From contig NC_133661.1 in the NCBI RefSeq assembly GCF_037893015.1, positions 225,093,157 to 225,157,156 of the forward strand: DNA of 64,000 nucleotides, given 5' to 3'. This stretch comes from Macrotis lagotis (Eukaryota > Chordata > Mammalia > Peramelemorphia > Peramelidae). Below the pieces are notes generated by a model. The model made no database searches. It saw only the letters and a list, made by a program, of their open reading frames with translations, and was not told the DNA's origin. Below are positions 1 through 11,239 of the stretch, piece after piece. Positions within the stretch are counted from its first letter, which is position 1. Each line of letters starts with the position of its first letter. The position numbers and the translations under genes were made by a program.

Positions 1-183
1 AGGGGGGGAAGGCAAGGGGGAATGAGGGAATCTTTGCTCTCATCAGAGGTGGCTAGGAGAGGAAACAGCAATGGGGTATAGGCATCTGGAGTAAGAAGGA
101 GGGGGGAGCAGGGGGAAGGGGTGGGGATGTGAATAAAGGAGGAGAGGATGGACCATGGGGGGAGAGTGGTAAGATATAACATA

Positions 184-338
184 TTTTCTTTTTTACTTCT
201 TGCAAGGGGCTGGGATCGGAAGGCCTGTCCAGGACCATAGGGCCAGGTGGACACTGGGCCTAAGGGGTGGTATGGAGGCTCAGGGCTCCTTGGCCCCAGG
301 ACCAGGGATCTGTCTACTGCGCCACTCAGCGACCCTAC
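184..338 (-). repeat. Divergent tRNA-derived SINE
   Basis: The reverse strand begins with a tRNA-like A-box region (gctgagtggcgcagtagaca) and ends in an A-rich tail at the left. The middle is GC-rich and unlike the usual SINE body of this window, so this is a divergent or different subfamily. Confidence 0.55.
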
Positions 339-544
339 AGTAGAGTCAGAGTGAAAGGAGAGAGAAAATATAGTACATAGTAGTGGAGAAATACGAAAGG
401 AGGGAGTTGTGATCAGCAATGGCAATGATGGAAAAATATGGAAGTAACTTTTGTGATGGACTTATCATAAAGAATGTGATCCACCCACCACAGAGTTGTT
501 GGTGTTGGAACACAGACTGAAGCACATTTTTTATTATTATTATT

Positions 545-684
545 TGGGGGGGTGCACGGCAAATGGGGCTGGGTGGCCTACCTGGGGTCACATAGCAAGG
601 TGATCGTTGGATGTCTGAGGCCGGATTTGGACCCGGGTGCGCCCGCCTCAAGGGCCAGTACTCTGTCCGCCACCCAGCTGCCCC
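545..684 (-). repeat. tRNA-derived SINE, GC-rich variant
   Basis: The reverse strand carries the usual head (ggcagctgggtggcgga), 'ccgggtccaaatccggcctc' and the 'ccatttgcc' end. It has many C/G substitutions relative to the other copies and is inserted in the ATT-rich part of the L1/HAL1 3' region. Confidence 0.8.
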
Positions 685-711
685 TACTATTATTACTATT
701 TTATTTTATTT

Positions 712-868
712 TAGGTCCTTTTATTTTTTTGGTTTTTGCAGGGCAGTGGGGTTCAGGTGGCTTGCACGTCTCACAGCCGGGTGATTGTTGGGTGTATGGG
801 GCCAGATATGGGCTCGGGTGTTCCTAGCTCCAGGGCTGGTGCTCTGTCCATTGCGCCACCTGGCCATA
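712..868 (-). repeat. tRNA-derived SINE with A-rich tail
   Basis: The reverse strand reads ccaggtggcgcaatggacag and runs to a 'gcaaaaaccaaaaaaataaa' tail. It lies only about 30 bases from the preceding SINE and in the same orientation. Confidence 0.8.
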
Positions 869-1079
869 CCTACAATTATTACTACTATTATTTTTTTAAT
901 TTTAATTTTAATTTTTTTCTCTCCCCTTTACTTTATTGCTCAAGTGAGTCTACATTTTTTTGGGAGGAGGGGGTATTTTGTTTACTCCTAAACAAGAATA
1001 TTTTATTAATGTATAAAAAAACATTATTTGTACAAAATGAGAATAAATAAATATTAAAGAAAAAAAAGGAAAAAAAAAA

Positions 1080-1555
1080 AAGAAACCAGGAGGGATGGAA
1101 ATTCAGGGAAGCCTGGGGGAATTTGCATGAACTGATGCTAAGTGAGATGAGCAGAACCAGAAAAACACTGTACACCCTAACAGCAACATGGGGCAATGAT
1201 CAACCTTGATGGACTTGCTCATTCCATCAGTGCAACAATCAGGCACAATTTAGGGCTGTCTGAAATAGAGAATACCATCTGTATCCAGAGAAACAACTGT
1301 GGAGTTTGAACAAAGACCAAGGACTATTACCTTAAATTTTGAAAAAAAAACTGATATTTTATTGTCTGATCTTGTTATCTCCTATACTTTATGTTTCTTC
1401 CTTAAGGATATGATTTCTCTCTCATCACACTCAATTTGGATCAATGTATACCATGGAGACAATGTAAAGACTGGCAAATTGCCTTCTTTGGGGGGGGGAA
1501 GTAAGATTAGGGGAAAAATTGTAAAACTCAAATAAAATCTTTATAAAAAAAGGAA
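1080..1555 (+). mobile_element. L1 3' end
   Basis: It matches the sense strand of a marsupial L1 3' terminus: 'catgaactgatgctaagtga', then 'gagcagaaccagaaaaaca', 'gagaaacaactgtggagt' and 'ctcaaataaaatcttta' followed by poly-A. Severely 5'-truncated. The same subfamily end recurs at 57440-57632. Confidence 0.85.
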
Positions 1556-1565
1556 AAAAATTAAA

Positions 1566-1715
1566 AAAAAAAGAACCTGAGTTTAATTTTAGTCTTGGTC
1601 CCTTAAGTAACAAAGTCTTTTGAGACTTCATTTTCCCCAGCTGTAAATGAGACAGTTTGATTAGATTGCCTCTCAGGTCCTTTTCCATTTCTGAACCTCA
1701 TACCTTTCTATAGAA
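1566..1715 (+). repeat. MIR-like fragment
   Basis: It has the order 'tcattttccccagctgtaaa', a TTGATTAGATT stretch, then 'aggtccttttccatttctga'. This is the 3' half of an old MIR-type element. Confidence 0.55.
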
Positions 1716-1719
1716 TCTG

Positions 1720-2805
1720 TCTGCATTATTGGTTCATCATATTAAATTGACCACATGGGCAAGGAGAATACAACATTGTGTTGTTTGTATACAGGGTTCA
1801 CATACATAATGTTTTGTAACAGTCTCTCTATCTGCCAGAAAGATCCTCCCAGATTTCTGCCTGGAGGTATGAGCCAATAAAAATGGGAAATTTTTAAAGG
1901 TTACTTGCTCCTTAAGTCATAGTGTCTTAGATACCTCTAATATGAGTTACATAAGAAAATGCTCACCCTCCAAAGAACAGCATCCATCAAACTATTCACT
2001 ATGGTGGCAGCCATTCCTTTGGGGCTAGGATATACTCAAAATTGGGTTAGGCATCCATCTCTATACTATATTTGTGATACCTATCATTGCGTAGCCTAGA
2101 CATGGAATTATTATGAAAAGAACATATCCATCTTCATTATCCTATATATTATTTTGCTCTAAATTATTCTACTTTTGTTTTTCATTGAAATATGGGAAAG
2201 GTCTTATTTGTTCAGTGATTGTTCATGATAGAGAGGAAAGGAAACAGTTGCCATTGATGATCATACAATAAGTCATTGATGAGTCAGGCAGGAGCCAGCA
2301 GGCGTTAAGACAAAATTTGATGCAGTATTTTATACTCACTGCAGCACAATTTTGCTGAAATCAACAGCATTATAAAATATAGTGTAGCCTGGTTCCTCTG
2401 CATTGCCTTATTCATCTCTTTGGAGACTCTAGGACTGAGAATAATCTTCCACAGAGGGAAGTAGACATATCAGAATTTGGAAGAAATAGTGCTAGAAATG
2501 AGATTACTCTGATTTTCTCTGGGACAGAGAGAGGATAGTAAAAGCTGTTCTGTCCTAAATTCATTCTGGTAGGAAGCCAGGTGAGAGGACAAAAGGATGA
2601 CATTTACCCTCAGGAAACCACTTTTGGTTTTCTGTTGTCCTTCCCCTGACCTTGCTGCTTGTATGTCTGGGAGGAAAAAAAGATGAGTATGATTAGGATT
2701 ATTAGGGACCATAAAAGACCCTCCTGGATCATGGCCTTGTCCTAGCAGAAGCAATTGTGTGATTCAGTGACACAATGAGTTATACTTTGCAGGATTACCC
2801 AAGAC
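1720..2805. other. Intergenic stretch, nothing recognised
   Basis: AT-rich sequence without a recognisable repeat family, splice-bounded coding segment or RNA gene. Open frames here are short and have no family resemblance. Confidence 0.5.
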
Positions 2806-2847
2806 AACAGTCATGGTGGAGAGTTCCAACCAAATATGAGCCACTGG

Positions 2848-2945
2848 AGAAAGAAATGGCAAACCACTCCAGAATCTTTACCAAGCCCTCCAAAATGGGG
2901 CCACAAATTCAGTCAGACTTGACTGAATGACTCAACAACAACCAC
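2848..2945 (+). repeat. CORE-type SINE, 3' half
   Basis: 'ccactggagaaagaaatggc aaaccactcc' through 'tgactgaatgactcaacaac' is the 3' body shared with the full copies at 3454 and 4358. The tRNA-like head is missing. Confidence 0.8.
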
Positions 2946-3453
2946 ACAATTTCTGGAAAATGACATTCTGAGAGGGAGGTTATGGGAGTGGAACAGAGGG
3001 AAGGAAAATTCAATGCAGCTTTTGAATAAATAATTTAAGTAATTTAATAAAATAAGTATATAAATACATATTAATTATACATTTATATAACATATAAAGA
3101 TTATAATATCTGTCAAAATTTTCCTATTTGACTCTTTCCTTTTATTCTTCCTTTTGTTGTATTCATTAAAAATTTTTCAGTGATCTGTGGGGGTGCAAAC
3201 CTACTCCTAGCCCCCCTTACTCCTCAAGTTCCCCCTTACCATTATATAAATATATGTCTAACAAAATATATCTATACAAAAATCAGGAAAGACACCAGCT
3301 ACTTAAAATTCCTGTGGTCATGAGCTGCAGTGCTGGAAAATGACTTCCTCTACACTTTTTTTTTGAAAATCATGAATTTGAAATAGGAATAGAAAAAGGC
3401 ATAAGTCTCTATCCCTCTTCATCAGTTGTAGCTATACATGCACCTGGGGTAGC

Positions 3454-3700
3454 TAAGCTAGGTGGCAAAGTGCATAGAATGCTGGGTTTGGAATCAGGAA
3501 AACTATTCATCCTGAGTTTAAAACCAGCCTCAGTTGTGTGAGCCTGAGCAAGTCACTTAACCCTGTTTGTTTCAGTTTCCTAACATGTAAAGCCAGGTGG
3601 AGAAGGACATGGAAAATCACTCTGATGTCTTTGTCAAGAAAATTCCCAAAGGTATCACCAAGTGTGACACAATTGAAAATGACTATCCAGCATAAATTGG
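3454..3700 (+). repeat. CORE-type SINE, near full length
   Basis: The head 'agctaggtggcaaagtgcat', the 'caagtcacttaaccctgttt' block and the 'aagaaaattcccaaaggtat' 3' body appear in the order expected for the common marsupial CORE-SINE. Considerable divergence suggests an old copy. Confidence 0.8.
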
Positions 3701-4357
3701 AGTGCTTCCTGTCACAAAGAAGATCTAGGAGGGGAGAAGGACAATAAACTAGAAAGTTCTTTTGTATTTATTTCCATATTATTAAAACCTGTATGATCCC
3801 AAGATGTTTTAGGGTCAGAATTTCTGAAACATTGGGAAATGACATCGGAGTAAAATATTTCATGAGGTTCAGAGACAGATATAGATAGTAGATTTAATAT
3901 TTTAGCACTTTGAACAATATTCCATTTCATCCCTTGGATTAAATTGACATCCAATGAGCAAGGGTTTAATTAAAGCTGCTTAAGTACAGTGTAAAGGGGT
4001 GTAAGAGAGGAGCAACATAGCCATTCATTTGCAGGTTGAAAGCCAGCGGAGATATTGGATGGAGTCTGAATAAGCGACTCTTTTACACATCAAGAGAATA
4101 ACTTCCAAGTCCTAGCCTGTGGCTCAAGTATAGTGCCACCTGGTTGGTAATTCAGATATTGCACTTGGGTAACTAAACTTTACTGGATAAACACAATAGT
4201 GATATGCTGTCTTCTATTAGGTCTGGAAATGTTCGTCTTTTCTGCATCATGAAACCCTTGACAGAAAACCTATAGATACTTAGATCAAAGTTTTTAATTA
4301 TAAGAAATAAAACACATAGCCTTATAAAAGAAATAAATTATGTTGAAATACTGTTAT

Positions 4358-4578
4358 AAAGAGAGAGCTAGGTGACTTAATAGATAGATTGCTAGGCCTG
4401 TAGTGAGGAAGATTCATTTTCATGAGTTCAGATCTGGTCACTTAATTGCCTCAGTTCTTTAGCTGTCAGATAAGCTAGAGAAGGAAATGGCAAACCACTC
4501 CAGTGCCTTTGCCAAGAAAACCCCAAATGGGGGTCATGAAGAGTTGGACACAACTGAAAGTGACTGAACAACAAGAAA
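4358..4578 (+). repeat. CORE-type SINE
   Basis: The head 'agctaggtgacttaatagat' and the 3' body 'gaaggaaatggcaaaccact', 'aagaaaaccccaaatggggg' and 'agttggacacaactgaaag' are clear. Confidence 0.85.
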
Positions 4579-4879
4579 AATAGTTATAATTTTTTTAAGT
4601 TCAGTGATCTTAAGTGATTTTGCCCAAAGCTAAAGGAAAATAGTTCTCTGAGTGTTAGCCATATCAGTACTTATCATTAATCCCTAGGTGTTCTATAAGT
4701 TTGAGAGGCAAAAGCTCATAATCTTTTTTTTTAAACAGCTTCCAAGAAAACATATCTGTACACAATTTCTGAGTCCTAGTAAAGATGACATTGACAACTA
4801 GGCAATGGCACACCTTAATTCTGTGGGAAGTAGAAATCCTTGCTTTGATAACGCACACAGGACAAGTCATTTTCCGTCT

Positions 4880-5096
4880 CTGTTGTTCAGACACTCATCA
4901 AGACTGACTCTTTGTGACTCTATAAGAGGTTTTCCTGGACAAAGATACAAGAGGGTTTTGCCATTTCTTTCTCCAGTGAATTAGGCAAGCTGAAATTAAA
5001 TGACACAGCTAGGGAGTAATCTGATGTCAGATTTGAACTCAGTTCTTCCTGATTCCAGGCCCAGCCCTCTTCCACTTAACTGTCCAACTGCCCTTA
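4880..5096 (-). repeat. CORE-type SINE, reverse
   Basis: The reverse complement of the same family: 'ttgttcagacactcatcaag' at the left end, 'ttgccatttctttctccagt' in the middle and a head ending in 'gtccaactgccctt'. Confidence 0.8.
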
Positions 5097-5192
5097 ACCT
5101 CTAAGGCCCTCATTTTTCTTAACTATGAAATGAGAGGGTTGGACCAGTTAAACTCTAGGATCCCATCTAGTTCTAATTATATGAACCATACT
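5097..5192 (+). repeat. MIR-like 3' fragment
   Basis: 'ctatgaaatgagagggttgg' followed by 'ctaggatcccatctagttct' resembles the 3' part of a MIR-type element. Confidence 0.5.
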
Positions 5193-5215
5193 ATTATTAT
5201 TATTATTATTATTAA
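5192..5215. repeat. (ATT)n microsatellite
   Basis: An uninterrupted run of ATT units. Confidence 0.95.
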
Positions 5216-5639
5216 TTTTAGGAGCAATATTCTAACCATTTCCCTAAGTATTGGTGGTTTGGGTGCTGTGGGCAGAAACACACAAGTCGGGGGGAGGGCT
5301 GTGAGCTATGGCAGCAAGGGGTTAATCAAATTAAATTAGACAAGATTCTTTTGTGAGGACAGAGAGCTGAGTGAGAGATAAGTAAAAGTAAATACAGGAT
5401 AATTTGAATAGGGTGAATACACTAATAACTTGAGAGATTTGGAAACTCTAGGCATTAACAAACCTTGAAAAAGATTAGGTATTACAAGAACTCAAGAAGG
5501 AGAGTGGGAATATAACTTTACAACCAAGTTTCTTTTTTTCTAAATATTATATTTTTGATTCTGAACTTGATACCAAGCAAAATGAAGATTTCTGTATAAA
5601 GTAGAACAGAATTGTTTATGAACTGTGATACACCTATGT

Positions 5640-5890
5640 TTTAGTTGTTGGTTTTTTAAGTTGTTTTTCAGTTGTATCTGACTTTCCATGACTTCATTTG
5701 GGGTTTGCTTGGTAAATGTACTGGAATGGTTTTCTATTTCCTTCTCCAGCTTATATTACAGATAAAGAACTGATGCAAATTGGGTTAAGTGACTTGCTCA
5801 AGGTCACACAGTTAATGTCTAAGAGCACCTTTGTACTTATGTAGATGAGCCTTTTTAGTTCCAAGTCAAGTACTCTAACTATTGGGTCCT
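5640..5890 (-). repeat. CORE-type SINE, reverse
   Basis: The order is 'cagttgtatctgactttcca', 'tttctatttccttctccagc', 'gtgacttgctcaaggtcaca', then a decayed head. It is the reverse of the family at 4358. Confidence 0.75.
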
Positions 5891-6204
5891 ATGTTTCAAT
5901 TATGCACTGGCAATTAAAAAAAAATAATCACCACCTCATATTAAAGAATAATTATATAACAAAATCTTCAGCACATGATGCATTAGTTTCATTTCTTTTC
6001 TTGCTAGTAGAAATAGCACTTTGGGAAATATAGTCATCAGTAGAAAGGAAGGAGAAAAAGTAAATGTAAGGCATGAAAGTTTCACAGATGAGTAAAGCAG
6101 ATTCAGCAGAAGTAAAACTTTTTTGGTGATTTTTTTTAGTGGAATCTATAATTTCATCCATTTAGGGAGGCATCCAGTGAAAAACTTCCTCAACCAAAGA
6201 AGAT

Positions 6205-6425
6205 AACATTTTATTTTTTTAAAAATTTCTTTAAATGTTATATTAACCAATTATATGCAAAAATAACTTTCCATATTCATCTTTTTTGTATGATTTTGAG
6301 TTCTTCATTTCTCTACCTCCCTCTCTTTCTTCCCCCTGTCTCTTCCCTCCCCACTCCCTACATCAGGGAGTAATCTGATATAGGTTATACAAGTATAACC
6401 ATGTTAAACATATTGAAAATAACAT
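6205..6425 (-). mobile_element. L1 3' end, reverse
   Basis: The antisense L1 3' UTR is recognisable: 'ccaattatatgcaaaaataa', 'gattttgagttcttcatttc', a CT-rich block, then 'taatctgatataggttatac' and 'aagtataaccatgttaaaca'. Confidence 0.8.
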
Positions 6426-6429
6426 TTTC

Positions 6430-6572
6430 TATGCAACTTAATGGTCATAGAGAATTGCCTAGGATCATGCGGACATTAAGCAATCTCCCCCAGGGTCAAA
6501 CAGTAAGGATGTGTACATTAGGATTTTAAAATTGAAGCCAATTCTTTAGCCACTCTACCAGATTGCCTTTCA
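6430..6572 (-). repeat. Old tRNA-derived SINE or MIR, reverse
   Basis: 'agggtcaaacagtaagga' and 'ttctttagccactctaccag' fit the reversed tRNA-like head of an old SINE. The family is uncertain. Confidence 0.5.
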
Positions 6573-6714
6573 GGAGCAACATTATGACTGAAAATATTGT
6601 ACAGAGTTTGCTATTAACAACTCTCCTTCAGAAGAGGGTGAAGTGTGATGTAGCTTTGGGTGGGGTGATCTGAATCAGTAAAAATACTGAATTTTCTTAG
6701 GGACAACGTTTTAA

Positions 6715-7225
6715 AATTGTTTTTTAAATTAATTTATTTTTCCTACTACATGCAAATATAGTTTTCAAAAATAATTTTTTTAAAGTTTTGAGCTTCATAT
6801 TTTTCTCCCTCCCTTACTTCTCTCCCCCATCCCCCTGACAGAGAGCAATCTAATATAGCTTATACACATATAGCTATGTTAAATATATTTCCATATTAAT
6901 CATGGTGTGAAAAAAAGAATCAGAATGAAAATTAAAAAAAAACATGAGAGGGAAAAACTCATAAAATTTACATAAAGTAAATTATAAAAATTGACAAAAG
7001 GAAAACTTTGATCTGCATTCAGACTCCATAGTTACTTCTCTGGATGTGGATGGTATTTTCTGTCACAAGTCCTTTAGAATTGTTTTGATTATTGTATTGC
7101 TGAGATGAGCAAGTCCATCATAGTTGATCATCTCTCAATGTTGCTGTTAATATTTACAGTGTTCTCCTGGTACTGCTCACTTTATTTATTATCAGTTCAT
7201 GCAAGTCTTTCCAGGGACAACATTT
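6715..7225 (-). mobile_element. L1 3' end, reverse
   Basis: Antisense L1 3' UTR: 'tactacatgcaaatatagtt', 'gttttgagcttcatattttt', 'tctaatatagcttatacac', 'cagactccatagttacttct', and on to 'atcagttcatgcaagtcttt'. A longer and better preserved copy than the one at 6205. Confidence 0.85.
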
Positions 7226-7864
7226 TGATGCTAACTAAGTATTAGTAAGAATATTTTCTAGTTTGGACAGAGCAAGGCAGACAGTTATTTCAATACAACA
7301 CACAGGGCATAAGAAATATATTATATTTTAGGATCTCCTCATAAAATCTCTGTCTTGGGAACTTTAGCCTCTAGTAGGTTTTTCTTCCCAGAAGGGTCTT
7401 GTCCCCTTAAGTGATAGCACTTAAATATTAAGTTGTTTCATAAAATCTGGAAGAGCCCATAAACACTCAAGAAAACTCTTCAACATTCTCCATGTTTAAG
7501 AAATCAAACTGTCAGAACCTTCTGACCTTAGAACTTAAACCATTTCCATGACTCAGTGTACCAGGGTAGGATTCATTCCACCATATCCTTGCATTCTGAT
7601 TCATTTTTCCCTAGTTCTTTGTAACAATCCCTTCTCTTTGGCATTCTTGTGGGATACCAGTTAAATGTTCCTATCTGCCATCAGCTGCTTCTCTTTGAGA
7701 ATTAACCCCTTGGAGCAGGCTTTTCTTTCCAGATCTGTGTGTAGCAGACATGTCTACCTATAACCAGATTCTTTTCTTCAGGTGCAATACAGGCCTCTTT
7801 CCAAATCCATGTGACATTTGATATTAGTCTCTTTTGGTTGCAGAGTTGATTTTCTCTGCCTGTC

Positions 7865-8150
7865 CCCCACACCTAGGATGCTTTCATTCCTCATGTCTAT
7901 CTCCTGGAGACTTCTTTCTGGTCCTAACTAAAACCCCACATTCTACAGACCTTTTCTAATCCATTTTAATTCTAATGCCTTGTCCCTGGTAATAATTTCC
8001 TATATATCTTGTATTTAGTTTGCTTGTATACCTTTATTTGCGTGCTGTCTTTCCATTTTAGATTGTGAGCAGGGACTTTACCCTTTTTTGTATTCCCAGG
8101 ACTTAGCACATTGGTTGGCATAGTAAGAGATTAAAAAATGTTTAAAGACT
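7865..8150 (+). mobile_element. L2 3' end
   Basis: 'aaaaccccacattctacaga', 'taatttcctatatatcttgt', 'ttagattgtgagcagggact' and 'ttgtattcccaggacttagc' follow the L2 3' UTR order up to the terminal 'aaaaaatgtttaaagactga'. Confidence 0.75.
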
Positions 8151-8354
8151 GATGACCTAGGGAACTGAAGTCATGAGAAAAGTGCTCATTCCACTCCTCT
8201 TGGCATATTGCTATTATATTACTTTTAAAAACATGTATATTTTATATGACACAAGATTTGGTTCTTTTTAGTAAGGTGGACTTTTTGTAAGTCACATTGC
8301 ATGTGTTATGCACTGCTATTGAATGGTGGCATGACTCTTCAATGATAGTATTGC

Positions 8355-8672
8355 CCAGGTAGCTATGTGGCACAGTGGATAGAGAAGGAGTCAGGAGAAC
8401 AAGGGTTCAAATCCAGACTCAGACGTTTGATATTATCTGTGTGACCTTGGGAAAATCACTTAATCCTGACTGCCTCAGATCAAAAGCCATCTCCAGTCAT
8501 CCTGATTCATATCTGGCTACTGTATCCATATGTCTCTGGAGGAGAAAGTGAGGTTGGTGACTTAGCACAGTACCACCTCACTCAATCCAATTCATGTGCT
8601 TGTCACAATGGCATCACCTCTCTCATGTCACGGTCTTCTTCAAGAACAAAGGACAAACAACATCAGTATTAC
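8355..8672 (+). repeat. Long tRNA-derived SINE (MAR1-type)
   Basis: A tRNA-like head ('agctatgtggcacagtggat') and CORE region are followed by an extra 3' domain: 'ctccagtcatcctgattcat', 'atccaattcatgtgcttgtc', 'cttcttcaagaacaaaggac'. The same long form is reversed at 31070-31350 and 36440-36768. Confidence 0.75.
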
Positions 8673-9050
8673 CCATGAGTATTCCTCAGTATGGAACACT
8701 ACTTTTGAAGTCCATTGTACAATTAAAACCTAATTTGAGTTTTTCCTAAGAAGAGAATCTTTCCAGTGGGTCCTTGAAAATGAAATAGGGTACTCAAATA
8801 TATCTTTTAGGTCCCTGAAACATAAGGCACTACAAATCCTTGAAACATATAAGGAATCCAATTGGAGAGCCAAATTCTGCCCTCCCTAGGATAAACATGC
8901 TAATTTTAAAAAGAAACAATAGAAAAAAAGAACATGAGGTTGATTACTAAAGATTTCTAAACCACTGAGTAAACCTTATTCTACAGACCTGAAGTCCATA
9001 AGAATCTCATATAAGCTCTTTGGGCACATCTTTAAAAATCCCTCACAAAG

Positions 9051-9213
9051 GGGCGGCTAGGTGGTGTAGTGGATAAAGCACCTGCCTTGGAGTCAGGAGT
9101 ACCTGGGTTCAAATCCAGTCTCAGACACTTAATAATTACCTAGCTGTGTGGCCTTGGGCAAGCCACTTAACCCCATTTGCCTTGCAAAAACCTAAAAAAT
9201 TTAAAAAATTAAA
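9051..9213 (+). repeat. Young tRNA-derived SINE with perfect target-site duplication
   Basis: A full-length copy from gggcggctaggtggtgtag to a tail of AAATT/A runs. It is flanked by a perfect 17-base duplication AAAAATCCCTCACAAAG at 9034-9050 and 9214-9230, which shows a clean retrotransposition event. Confidence 0.95.
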
Positions 9214-9366
9214 AAAAATCCCTCACAAAGTAGCATTCCCTCTGGGCTCCACCCACAACTTGCATTTGTACTTGTGGGTTGGGTTTTCAAGAGGAAAGTT
9301 GCTCTATCAGTTTCTGAATCAGTCTCCTTTGAGGTGTTTCCCCATTAACAAACAACAAGTAGTCAC

Positions 9367-9427
<61 letters not shown>
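9367..9427. repeat. (TA)n microsatellite
   Basis: About 60 bases of TA with one C interruption near the start. Confidence 0.97.
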
Positions 9428-9430
<3 letters not shown>

Positions 9431-9435
9431 GTGAA

Positions 9436-9567
9436 GTAGTCAGGGTTAAGTGATTTACCTAGAATCATACAACTAGTGATTGCCAAGTGTCTGAGGCTTT
9501 GAAATTTGAACTCAAATTCTCCTGACTCCATGGTTGGTGCTCTATCCACTGTGCCACCTAGCTTCCC
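9436..9567 (-). repeat. tRNA-derived SINE, reverse
   Basis: 'agggttaagtgatttaccta' through 'tctatccactgtgccaccta' is the reversed SINE head and body. Its poly-T side abuts the TA microsatellite. Confidence 0.85.
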
Positions 9568-9859
9568 TGAGTTCTACTCTTGAACTTAACAGTTAAAAAT
9601 GATCCATGTCTCAGTTAAAGCTTCAAAGAAATGTGGTTAACTTTTTTCCTTGATCAATCAAATTGTTCTCTTCTTGTCTCAGAGAAGTATTATTCACATC
9701 TCATCATGGGACAGGGTGTAGATAGATCTTAAAAATTAGTATAGTATCTCATTTGCATTTTGTAAAAGTCACTTACTACAGTATATGGAATATAGTAGAT
9801 TGCCTAATATTTATTGACTATATTCTATTATGTCACTTAGAATCTACCTCACCCTCCTC

Positions 9860-10080
9860 TCAGCTCCCTTAAAAAGGGAGGATGAAATACAATGAAATAG
9901 AAAGAACACAGGTCTTAGAGGTCAAAGACTTGGAATTGGTGTCTATTCTTACCCTAATTTGTTCTGTGACTTAGGGCAAATTGTTTTATTTCTTAACTTT
10001 AGTTTCCTCTCCTGTAAAAAGAGGACTTTGGATTTAACAATTCTAAGGTCTCTCTAACTCTGGATCATAGATCTAGAGCC
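9860..10080 (+). repeat. MIR
   Basis: 'gaaagaacacaggtcttaga', 'tctgtgacttagggcaaatt', 'ctttagtttcctctcctgta' and the downstream 'gattta..ctaaggtctctc' follow MIR order. Confidence 0.65.
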
Positions 10081-10104
10081 AAAGGATATCTAATTAATCA
10101 ATCA

Positions 10105-10630
10105 AAGAAAAAGGACCAATATATACAAAAACATATCTGTAGTAGCTCTTTTTGGTGGTAGCAAAGAATTGAAAGGGACACCCATCAACTGGAAAATGCC
10201 TGAACAAGTGATTGTATATGAATATGATGGAATACTATTGCACAATAAGACCTGATGAAGGGAACGGTTTCAGAAAATCCTGCTTGAATAAAAAGTGAGC
10301 AGAATCAGGAGAACAATCTATACAATACCAGCAATATTGTAAGGAAAAGCAGCTGTGAAAGACAGTAACTCTGATCAATACAATAATCCATCATAACTCA
10401 AAAGAACTTATAAAAATGCTGTCCATCTCTAGAAAGAGAACTGATACTCAGAGTACAACTGGGAGTACATTTTTTTTCCTTATTCCCTCTCTCCAGAAAA
10501 TGACTAATGCAAAAATTTGTTTTGCAAAATCATATAATGACTATCAGATTTCTTGCCATTGGCTAGAGAAAAGGATGGAGGAAGGGAGTGTGGAAGTAAG
10601 CATTAAAAAAAATTAAATTTAGAAATTTGA
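10105..10630 (+). mobile_element. L1 3' end
   Basis: Sense L1: 'gacacccatcaactggaaaa', 'gaatatgatggaatactatt', 'gtgagcagaatcaggagaac', then the 3' UTR with 'gctgtccatctctagaaaga' and an A-rich end. It covers only the last codons of ORF2 and the 3' UTR. Confidence 0.85.
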
Positions 10631-10948
10631 AAAGGAAATGGGAGTTTTCCTATGACCAAATCCCTTTCCTCCATAAATCCCTAAGAAAAACAAAACAAAA
10701 AAACTGATAAAAGATTTCTTGGATGTTGATTCTTAAGTGATATTGTGACTGTCATCATTTAGTTCTGCTAATTCCTGTTTAAAAGATCTAAGAGAGTTCA
10801 CCTTAAACTAAAATGGTCCTTACGTACTGAAGAAAGTCTAGGGCTGTCTATAGTGGGATTGGGAATAAGTTAATATGTGCCTTAGAGGTTCTGGGAAGTC
10901 ACTTCTGGACTCCTCAGAGCAGCAGCAGTTTTACCTCACTAAAGTTTT

Positions 10949-10962
10949 GTTGTCATGGTAAC
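10949..10962. promoter_or_regulatory. RFX X-box-like palindrome
   Basis: GTTGTCATGGTAAC fits the RFX consensus GTNRCC-NN-RGYAAC with one mismatch in the left half. It lies about 5.3 kb upstream of the PPP4R4 start codon, in the low-repeat block. Confidence 0.4.
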
Positions 10963-11193
10963 AGTTAACCAGCGCTGGGAGCCAAGGAATGAGAGCCCTG
11001 AAGACTAGTTAACTTTCTCCTTTGACTTAGTTCAGATTTGACAATAGTGGTTTTTTCTTGATGAATCTGAGACAAACCAGGCCAGAGAGATGGGAGATTC
11101 AGTGATTCTTGGTATCTCCCCTTTAGAATCATGTTGTCTTTTTTTAAATAAATGAAAGGAAGTTTGGAGAATCTTTTATATGAAACATCTGAG

Positions 11194-11196
<3 letters not shown>

Positions 11197-11234
<38 letters not shown>
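11197..11234. repeat. (GA)n microsatellite
   Basis: About 19 GA units. Confidence 0.97.

Positions 11235-11239
<5 letters not shown>

Larger units (their letters stand above)
1..1065 (+). mobile_element. L1/HAL1-type 3' region, split by three SINEs
   Basis: Purine-rich G/A sequence is followed near 455-525 by the conserved block around 'gttggtgttggaacacagac', which I recognise from the long 3' region of marsupial ORF1-only L1 copies (compare the HAL1-like element at 58180-60862). An ATT-rich stretch and an A-rich end near 1020-1065 complete it. The 5' part lies outside the window. Three minus-strand SINEs interrupt it. Confidence 0.55.

Noticed and set aside
9051-9213. tRNA-like sequence that could be mistaken for a tRNA gene
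   Set aside because: A- and B-box-like parts belong to a SINE with an A-rich tail and target-site duplications. No cloverleaf with acceptor stem is apparent. The same applies to the other SINE copies.
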